From: an uncultured Actinomycetes bacterium | GTDB lineage: Bacteria; Actinomycetota; Acidimicrobiia; Acidimicrobiales; Microtrichaceae | DNA length: 5,398 nt | Assembly: GCA_903953195.1 (NCBI GenBank) | Contig: CAJBIS010000024.1 | Location: 1 to 5,398, forward strand | Direction: 5' to 3' | Notes under the pieces: generated by a model | Database searches by the model: none | Seen by the model: only the letters and a program-made list of their open reading frames with translations | What the model was told of the DNA's origin: nothing | Position numbers and translations under genes: made by a program | Part shown: in pieces, positions 1-5,398 of the stretch | Layout of the letters: every line of letters starts with the position of its first letter | Position numbering within the stretch: position 1 is the first letter of the stretch

Positions 1-50
1 CCGTGCCGGTGGCGCTGCTGCCGGAGGCCGGGTGTCCGACCCGCCGGTAG
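1..50 (+). CDS. possible 3' end of an upstream gene (partial)
   Basis: Reading from base 3, the codons give a short tail, VPVALLPEAGCPTRR, ending at TAG (48-50). Almost every third codon position in this frame is G or C, matching the genes downstream, whereas the other two plus frames give a Cys/Arg-rich peptide or lower third-position GC. The frame is the same as that of the PPDK-like gene starting at 63, so only TAG and four codons separate the two. The tail is too short to identify a family. A minus-strand reading of these bases also has high third-position GC, so coding here is only suggested. Confidence 0.3.
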   Translation, partial: VPVALLPEAGCPTRR

Positions 51-62
51 CATCGTCGCTCA

Positions 63-1601
63 GTGACCTCCTCGCCGGACCGCCCCGTCGCCGCCTCGTC
101 AGAGACGCGGGCGCGAGCCGAGCGGGTGCTGGCCGCGAATCCATCGACGCTCGTCGAGGCGCTCCATGGGCGGGCGGGGGAGTCCGGGGCCGGCGGCGAT
201 GTGTTGGGCGTGGGCGCTGCGGCATCGCCGGGGATCGGGAGTGGACCGCTCGTCACGACGTTCGACGCCGCGCTCGACGCCGCCGACCGGGGTGAGGAGC
301 CGGTCCTCGTACTCGACCAGACCGGGCCGGCCGACGAACCGGCGATGCGGGTCGCGGCGGCGGTGCTCACGGCGCGGGGCGGACTGGCGAGCCACGCCGC
401 GGTGGTCGCACGCGCCTGGGGGTTGCCTGCGGTGTGCGGCCTCGAGACGCTCGTCGTCGACGAGAACGGCATCAGCGTCGCCGGTCGGCGTGTCGGTGCG
501 GGGGAGTGGCTCACCGTCGACGGCAGCAGTGGCGAGGTGCGCGTCGGGCGTGGTGCGGCCTCGCTGCCCACCGGACTCGGCGACGACTGGCGTGAACTGC
601 TCGCCGATGCGGACGCTCTCGCCGGAGGTCGCCCGGCGGTGTGGGCCAACGCCGACGACTCCGAGCAGGCCCGACTCGCGTTCGAGTTCGGCGCGATGGG
701 CGTCGGACTGTGCCGAACCGAGCACCAGTTCCTGGGGGCTCGACTTCCGTTGTTCCAGTCGGTGCTGTTGGGTGGTGCCGCGGACGACGCGGCCGAACTC
801 GAACGACTGCAGCGCGACGACATCGCACGGTTGCTCGTCGAGGCGGGCGGTCGGCCGGTGGTCGTCCGACTGTTCGACCCGCCGGTGCACGAGTTCCTGC
901 CGAAACCGGGCGAGCCCGGAGCGACCGACGCACTGCTCGCCGCGGCCGAGGCGTGGTTCGAGCACAATCCGATGCTCGGTGTCCGCGGCGTCCGGCTCGC
1001 CTCGGTGGTGCCCGAGGTGGTGCGGCTGCAGGTGCGCGCCGCGGTTGCCGCCTCGGAACAGGTGCGCTCGGCGGGGACGGTCACGGACCTCCGACTGCTC
1101 GTCCCGATGGTGGCGTGGCCGTCCGAGGTGACGCTCGTCGCCGACCTGGTCGCCGCCGAGGCCGCACGAACGGGCGCTGCGCCACTGCCGGTGGGGGCGA
1201 TGGTCGAGACACCGGCGGCGGCGGTGCGTTCCGCCGAGCTGGCCGGGCGGACGGCGTTCCTCAGCATCGGCAGCAACGACCTCACGCAGCTCACGCTCGG
1301 GCTCAGCCGTGATGACACCGAGGTGCGCCTGCTCTCCCGTTACCGCGAGCGCGGACTCATCGAGTTCAGCCCGTTCGAACGGCTCGACGCCGCGGTCGTC
1401 GAACTCGTCGAGCGGGCGGTGGCCGATGCCCCGAGCGCGTCGTGGAGCCTGTGTGGCGAGCATGCCGCCGATGAGTGGTCGCTCCGGGCCGCGCGGCGTG
1501 CCGGAGTCGGCGTGGTCTCGTGCTCGCCGTACCGGGTGCCGATGGCCCGCCTCGCGGCCGGCCGTGCCGCCGCGGCGGACCTGCTCGGCGAGGTCGCCTG
1601 A
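63..1601 (+). CDS. PPDK-like PEP-utilizing enzyme lacking the ATP-grasp domain
   Basis: The 512-residue protein matches the C-terminal part of pyruvate, phosphate dikinase. Residues about 14-46 resemble the helical linker (ERVLAANPSTLVEALHG). Residues about 47-163 are the swivelling phosphohistidine domain with GGLASHAAVVAR, catalytic His111. Residues about 190-510 are the PEP/pyruvate-binding barrel. Its known active-site positions are present: Arg218 (GLCRTEH), Arg269 (VVRLFDPPVHEFLP), Glu382 (VGAMVETP), Asn405-Asp406 (GSNDLTQ) and Cys464 (LCGEHAAD). The HEFLP and SCSPYRVPMARLAA motifs favour PPDK over PTS enzyme I. Full PPDK is about 870-900 residues; the missing part is the N-terminal ATP-grasp domain. 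The expected chemistry is therefore only the half-reaction PEP + His to pyruvate + phospho-His, with ATP/AMP handling absent or supplied by another protein. The regulatory Thr two residues before the catalytic His is Ala109. The GTG start at 63 has no clear Shine-Dalgarno and is moderately sure: an in-frame TAG lies at 48-50 and the linker begins soon after. The stop overlaps the dnaG start. Confidence 0.9.
   Translation: MTSSPDRPVAASSETRARAERVLAANPSTLVEALHGRAGESGAGGDVLGVGAAASPGIGSGPLVTTFDAALDAADRGEEPVLVLDQTGPADEPAMRVAAAVLTARGGLASHAAVVARAWGLPAVCGLETLVVDENGISVAGRRVGAGEWLTVDGSSGEVRVGRGAASLPTGLGDDWRELLADADALAGGRPAVWANADDSEQARLAFEFGAMGVGLCRTEHQFLGARLPLFQSVLLGGAADDAAELERLQRDDIARLLVEAGGRPVVVRLFDPPVHEFLPKPGEPGATDALLAAAEAWFEHNPMLGVRGVRLASVVPEVVRLQVRAAVAASEQVRSAGTVTDLRLLVPMVAWPSEVTLVADLVAAEAARTGAAPLPVGAMVETPAAAVRSAELAGRTAFLSIGSNDLTQLTLGLSRDDTEVRLLSRYRERGLIEFSPFERLDAAVVELVERAVADAPSASWSLCGEHAADEWSLRAARRAGVGVVSCSPYRVPMARLAAGRAAAADLLGEVA
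1587..1593 (+). promoter_or_regulatory. ribosome binding site of dnaG
   Basis: GGCGAGG, with a GAGG core at 1590-1593, lies seven bases before the dnaG ATG at 1601 and inside the last codons of the preceding gene. It supports ATG 1601 over the GTG further upstream in the same frame at 1475, which would add 42 Arg/Pro-rich residues that look unlike primase. Translational coupling through the TGATG overlap probably matters as well. Confidence 0.6.
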
Positions 1602-3415
1602 TGGGGATCCTCGACGAGGACGTCGCCCGGGTGCGCGAGTCGACCGACATCGTCGCGGTCATCTCGCAGTACACGCAGCTCAAGCGGGTCGGACAGCGGT
1701 GGAGTGGTCTGTGCCCGTTCCACGCCGAGAAGTCGCCGAGCTTCTCGGTGAACGACACCGACGGGCTCTACCACTGCTTCGGGTGCAAGGCCTCGGGTGA
1801 CGCCATCACGTTCGTGCGTGAGATCGAGCACCTCGATTTCCCCGGGGCGGTCGAGTACCTCGCCGGCAAGGCGGGCATCACGCTCCGCTACAGCGACCGG
1901 GACGAGGGCGAGGGCCGCAAGCGTCAGACCCGTCTGCTGGACCTCGTCGACCGGGCGGCCACCTGGTATCACGATCGTCTGCGCACCTCCCCCGACGCGG
2001 CCGCGGCCCGCGCCTACCTCCGCAGCCGTGGCTTCGACGGCGACGAGGTCGTCCGGTACCGGCTCGGCTGGGCACCGGACGACTGGGACCAGTTGGCGCG
2101 CTCGCTGCGCGCGAGCGCCGACGACCTCGAGGCGGCAGGTCTGGGGTTCACCAATCGGGCGGGACGCCAGCAGGACTTCTTCCGGGGTCGCATCCTGTTC
2201 CCGATCACCGACGAGCGTGGCCGGGTCGTCGGGTTCGGCGGCCGAAAGCTCCCCGACGCCGAGGGTGCGAAGTACCAGAACTCGCGGGACTGCGTGCTCT
2301 ACAACAAGTCCAAGGCGCTGTACGGGCTCGACCGGGCCAAGGCCGGCATCGTGCAGCACAACGAGGTGGTGGTCTGTGAGGGCTACACCGACGTGATCGG
2401 CTTCGACCGCGCCGGCGTGGAACGGGCGGTCGCCACCTGTGGCACCGCGCTCACCGAGGATCACGTGCGCGCCCTCAAACGGTTCTCGCGGCGGGTCGTG
2501 CTGGCCTACGACGCCGACGAGGCCGGGCAGTCCGCGGCGGAACGTGTGTACGCGTGGGAGCAGGCGCACGAGATCTCGGTGTTCGTCGTCGACCTGCCAC
2601 CCGGTGCCGACCCCGACGAACTGGCCCGCAGCGACCCCGAACGTCTGCAGGCCGCAGTGACGGACGCCCGGCCATTCCTGTCGTTCCGGGTGGAGCGGGC
2701 CATGGCGAGCGCCGACCTCAACTCGCCCGAGGGGCGGGCCCGGGCGGCGGACGTGACGTTGTCCGTCGTCGCGGAGCATCCCGATGCGCTGGTCCGTGAC
2801 CAGTACGTCATGGACCTCGCCGACCGCTGTCGGATCGACCCGGATCGCATGCGCGTGCGACTCGAAGAGGTGCGTCGCGCCCCGAAGCCCGAGCCGACGG
2901 ACCGGCGGCGCGGGCGGGAACGTCCGGACGAGACGCCGTCCGAGGCGCCGCCGGCCCGCCGTCTCCCTCCGCTCCGCGACGGCGTGGAACAGGAGGCGGT
3001 GCGTCTGCGGATCCACCAACCCGAGATCGCCCGCGGCGCGCTCGATCCGACGATGTTCGCCCATCCGACCGCCCGTGCCGCCATCGAGGCGCTCGACGCC
3101 TGGGGTTCGCCCGCCGAGGCCATCGAGCAGTCGCCGCCCGAGGTCGCCGAGGTGCTCGCCAGGTTGTCCGTCGAGACGCTCGATGCCGAGCCGACCGACG
3201 TGCTGGCACGGTTCGCGAGCGAGTCCGGCCGCCGGGTGCTGCGCGAGCTCGAGGCCGAGGCGCGCACCTCCACCGACCCGCTCGCGTTCGTCGAGGTGGT
3301 GTCGTGGCTGAAGGTCACGCTCGACGCGCTTCGGCGCCCGAACGCCGACGTGGAAACAGTGATGCAGTTGGTAGCCTTCATCCGGGACAACGAGTCACCA
3401 CCGGATCAGGGGTAG
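1601..3415 (+). CDS. dnaG: DNA primase
   Basis: DnaG makes the RNA primers for lagging-strand and restart DNA synthesis at the replication fork, working with the replicative helicase DnaB. The 604-residue protein has all the expected parts. The CHC2 zinc finger uses Cys38, His41, Cys59 and Cys62. The RNA polymerase domain has the basic motif ERGRVVGFGGRKL (205-217). The TOPRIM centre has Glu260 in VCEGYTDV and Asp304 and Asp306 in LAYDADEAGQ. A Pro/Arg/Glu-rich linker (about 426-456) leads to a C-terminal helical helicase-interaction region (about 460-600). Its length is normal for bacterial primases. ATG 1601 overlaps the preceding TGA by one base, giving TGATG, and rpoD starts three bases after its stop, so the three genes are almost surely one transcript. 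No catalytic or zinc residue is missing. Confidence 0.98.
   Translation: MGILDEDVARVRESTDIVAVISQYTQLKRVGQRWSGLCPFHAEKSPSFSVNDTDGLYHCFGCKASGDAITFVREIEHLDFPGAVEYLAGKAGITLRYSDRDEGEGRKRQTRLLDLVDRAATWYHDRLRTSPDAAAARAYLRSRGFDGDEVVRYRLGWAPDDWDQLARSLRASADDLEAAGLGFTNRAGRQQDFFRGRILFPITDERGRVVGFGGRKLPDAEGAKYQNSRDCVLYNKSKALYGLDRAKAGIVQHNEVVVCEGYTDVIGFDRAGVERAVATCGTALTEDHVRALKRFSRRVVLAYDADEAGQSAAERVYAWEQAHEISVFVVDLPPGADPDELARSDPERLQAAVTDARPFLSFRVERAMASADLNSPEGRARAADVTLSVVAEHPDALVRDQYVMDLADRCRIDPDRMRVRLEEVRRAPKPEPTDRRRGRERPDETPSEAPPARRLPPLRDGVEQEAVRLRIHQPEIARGALDPTMFAHPTARAAIEALDAWGSPAEAIEQSPPEVAEVLARLSVETLDAEPTDVLARFASESGRRVLRELEAEARTSTDPLAFVEVVSWLKVTLDALRRPNADVETVMQLVAFIRDNESPPDQG
3408..3412 (+). promoter_or_regulatory. 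ribosome binding site of rpoD
   Basis: AGGGG lies within the last codons of dnaG, six bases before GTG 3419. Its position selects that GTG over the in-frame ATG at 3437, which would remove six residues from the start of the sigma region 1.1-like segment. Confidence 0.65.
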
Positions 3416-3418
3416 CGG

Positions 3419-4729
<1,311 letters not shown>

Positions 4730-4748
4730 GGCGGCAACGGCCCCCGTG

Positions 4749-4777
4749 TTGGGTGCGCGCCGGAGGACCGCTAATGT
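4749..4777 (+). promoter_or_regulatory. candidate housekeeping promoter of tRNA-Asn
   Basis: TTGGGT (4749-4754) and TAATGT (4772-4777) are separated by 17 bases, the preferred sigma-70 spacing. The -10 keeps the three most conserved positions (T, A and final T) and the -35 keeps TTG. Transcription would start near 4784, about 21 bases before the tRNA 5' end. The tRNA could also be read through from rpoD. Confidence 0.55.
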
Positions 4778-4784
4778 GCCCTCG

Positions 4785-4799
4785 CCCCCGGTTCGGGGG
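4785..4799 (+). other. GC hairpin in tRNA leader (or weak rpoD terminator)
   Basis: CCCCCG (4785-4790) and CGGGGG (4794-4799) form a perfect 6-bp stem around the loop GTT. If the promoter call is right, this hairpin is almost the whole 5' leader of the tRNA precursor and ends five bases before the RNase P cleavage site. It also lies about 55 bases after the rpoD stop, so it could slow or end the operon transcript, but no T-tract follows. Confidence 0.5.
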
Positions 4800-4804
4800 A
4801 GCCA

Positions 4805-4880
4805 TCCGGGGTAGCTCAGCTGGCAGAGCAGCTGACTGTTAATCAGCGGGTCGTGGGTTCGAGCCCCACCCCCGGAGCCA
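4805..4880 (+). tRNA. tRNA-Asn (anticodon GTT)
   Basis: A complete cloverleaf can be folded by eye. The acceptor stem pairs TCCGGGG (4805-4811) with CCCCGGA (4870-4876), 7 bp perfect. The D stem pairs GCTC (4814-4817) with GAGC (4826-4829). The anticodon stem pairs GCTGA (4831-4835) with TCAGC (4843-4847) around CTGTTAA, with anticodon GTT at 4838-4840. The T stem pairs GTGGG (4853-4857) with CCCAC (4865-4869) around TTCGAGC. The discriminator is G4877 and CCA is encoded at 4878-4880. GTT reads AAC and AAU, hence asparagine. No mismatch or intron is seen. Confidence 0.97.
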
Positions 4881-4890
4881 TTCGTCTCAC

Positions 4891-4921
4891 CGAGGGCCGG
4901 CGCACCAGCTGCCGGCCCTCG
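4891..4921 (+). terminator. GC-rich hairpin terminator, probably bidirectional
   Basis: CGAGGGCCGGC (4891-4901) and GCCGGCCCTCG (4911-4921) form a perfect 11-bp stem with a 9-base loop, ten bases after the tRNA CCA. No T-tract follows on either strand, as is common for GC-rich actinobacterial terminators. It lies between the tRNA and the convergent minus-strand gene ending at 4967, so it may stop transcription from both sides. Confidence 0.7.
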
Positions 4922-4944
4922 TCGCGTCCGGCGAACGGGCAGTT

Positions 4945-4965
4945 GGGGGCGAGGGCCGGGCCGGG
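4945..4965 (+). other. G-quadruplex-type motif beside a convergent stop codon
   Basis: Four G-tracts of at least three bases (within 4945-4949, then 4953-4955, 4958-4960 and 4963-4965) are separated by loops of 3, 2 and 2 bases, which fits the usual intramolecular G4 rule. The motif ends one base before the stop codon of the minus-strand gene and is bracketed by CAGTTG (4940-4945) and CAACTG (4968-4973). Chance occurrence is quite possible in DNA this GC-rich. Confidence 0.4.
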
Positions 4966-4966
4966 A

Positions 4967-5398
4967 TCAACTGGCGCGGAGCTTGGTGACGTTGTCGGAG
5001 TTGGCGTTGCTGGTCCAGACGTTGGCGCCGTCGAACGAGACTCTGGTCGGGCCGTCGCCGACGGTGATGGGTGTACCAATGACGGCGCCGGTGGCGGCCT
5101 CGATGCGGGTGATGCTGTCCGAGCCCGTGTTGGTGACCCAGATGTTGGTGCCGTCGAAGGCGAGACCTCTCGGGGCGGTGCCGACGGTGATGGGTGTGCC
5201 GATGACGGTGCCCGTGGTGGCGTTGATGCGGGTGACGTTGTTGGAGATGCTGTTGGCGACCCACATCGTGGTGCCGTCGAATGCGATCCCGGTCGGGCCG
5301 TCGCCGACGGTGATGGGTGTGCCGATGACGGTGCCGGTGGTGGCGTTGATGCGGGTGATGTTGTCGGTGAGGTTGTTGGCGACCCAGATGTTGGTGCC
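4967..5398 (-). CDS. YVTN-type beta-propeller repeat protein, C-terminal part (partial)
   Basis: The frame is open from the window edge to TGA at 4969-4967, giving the last 143 residues; the start lies beyond 5398. An internal Met at 5266 is not the start, because the repeat pattern continues unchanged before it. The sequence is three full 41-residue units plus a 20-residue half unit. Each unit begins with a G-T/A-N/T segment leading into the Trp strand (such as NIWVAN), then a variable loop, then N-I/V-T-R-I, then VIGTPITVG, and ends with a segment such as GPTGIAFD. This is the YVTN/NHL-like beta-propeller pattern common in secreted or surface proteins of actinobacteria and in the virginiamycin B lyase-like group. 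Here it carries no visible catalytic motif. The signal peptide and any enzymatic domain would be upstream, so secretion and function cannot be judged. The short last unit fits propeller closure, with the N-terminus supplying the missing strands. The gene converges on the tRNA. Confidence 0.88.
   Translation of the reverse strand, partial: GTNIWVANNLTDNITRINATTGTVIGTPITVGDGPTGIAFDGTTMWVANSISNNVTRINATTGTVIGTPITVGTAPRGLAFDGTNIWVTNTGSDSITRIEAATGAVIGTPITVGDGPTRVSFDGANVWTSNANSDNVTKLRAS
4970..5398 (-). repeat. tandem 123-bp repeats encoding propeller blades
   Basis: Units run 5398-5276, 5275-5153 and 5152-5030, with a partial unit at 5029-4970. Between the first two units, bases 5303-5335 and 5180-5212 are identical over 33 bases. 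After one mismatch, a further 22 bases are identical (5337-5358 against 5214-5235). The third unit is more diverged. Differences cluster in the codons for the loop after the Trp strand and in the segment before the next unit. Confidence 0.9.

Noticed and set aside
32..295. Plus-strand frame of 87 codons overlapping the start of the PPDK-like gene
   Set aside because: Its translation turns into a poly-Arg shadow after the overlap begins, and its third-position GC is lower than that of the real frame.
63..1601. Identification as PTS enzyme I (ptsI)
   Set aside because: The protein lacks the N-terminal HPr-binding helical domain of enzyme I and carries PPDK-specific motifs such as DPPVHEFLP and SCSPYRVPMARLAA.
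1340..3064. 574-codon open frame on the minus strand, plus similar long minus-strand frames at 99-1463 and 3446-4684
   Set aside because: They lie opposite well-identified genes, their translations are rich in Arg, His and Pro with no recognisable family, and long antisense frames are normal in GC-rich coding DNA.
3352..3400. Possible internal promoter for rpoD inside the end of dnaG (GGAAAC at 3352-3357, TTGGTA at 3368-3373)
   Set aside because: No matching -10 or ECF-type -10 element is found at the right spacing downstream of either box.
4798..4881. 8-base direct repeat GGAGCCAT flanking the tRNA (4798-4805 and 4874-4881), resembling an attachment site or tRNA duplication remnant
   Set aside because: It is too short, the second copy is simply the tRNA 3' end with CCA, and no integrase or mobile gene is present in the window.
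4843..5264. Alternative minus-strand frames over the propeller repeats (4843-5079 and 4887-5264)
   Set aside because: The His/Arg-rich or Pro/Thr-rich repeats they show are out-of-frame readings of the 123-bp repeat; only the frame ending at 4967 gives a propeller pattern and stays open to the window edge.

Overview
The window is strongly GC-rich, with G or C in nearly all third codon positions of the three main plus-strand genes. Together with the protein sequences this points to an actinobacterium; a deep-branching class such as Acidimicrobiia is my guess, but it rests on general resemblance and gene order rather than on a diagnostic marker.

Positions 63-4729 hold a tight plus-strand operon of three genes. 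The first (63-1601) encodes a pyruvate, phosphate dikinase (PPDK)-like protein that keeps the linker, the phosphohistidine swivel domain and the PEP/pyruvate-binding barrel but has no ATP-grasp domain. The second (1601-3415) is DNA primase, dnaG, whose ATG overlaps the previous TGA by one base. The third (3419-4729) is the primary sigma factor, rpoD/sigA, starting three bases after the dnaG stop. This resembles the classical rpsU-dnaG-rpoD macromolecular synthesis operon, with a PEP enzyme where rpsU often sits. Bases 1-50 may be the end of an upstream gene in the same frame as the PPDK-like gene.

Positions 4730-4966 form an intergenic region. It holds a plausible housekeeping promoter (-35 TTGGGT, 17-base spacer, -10 TAATGT), a GC hairpin in the presumed tRNA leader, a complete tRNA-Asn(GTT) with encoded CCA, an 11-bp inverted repeat that probably terminates transcription, and a G-quadruplex-type motif next to the stop codon of the convergent gene.

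Positions 4967-5398 carry, on the minus strand, the C-terminal 143 residues of a protein made of 41-residue YVTN-type beta-propeller repeats (123 bp per unit). Its start lies outside the window. Neighbouring repeats are nearly identical at DNA level except for a short variable loop.

Primase and sigma factor supply replication priming and housekeeping transcription initiation. The co-transcribed PEP enzyme could tie central carbon metabolism to them, but this is inference. No new defence or mobile system is visible. The items most worth a second look are the ATP-grasp-less PPDK in this operon, its Thr-to-Ala change at the regulatory site, and the homogenised propeller repeats.
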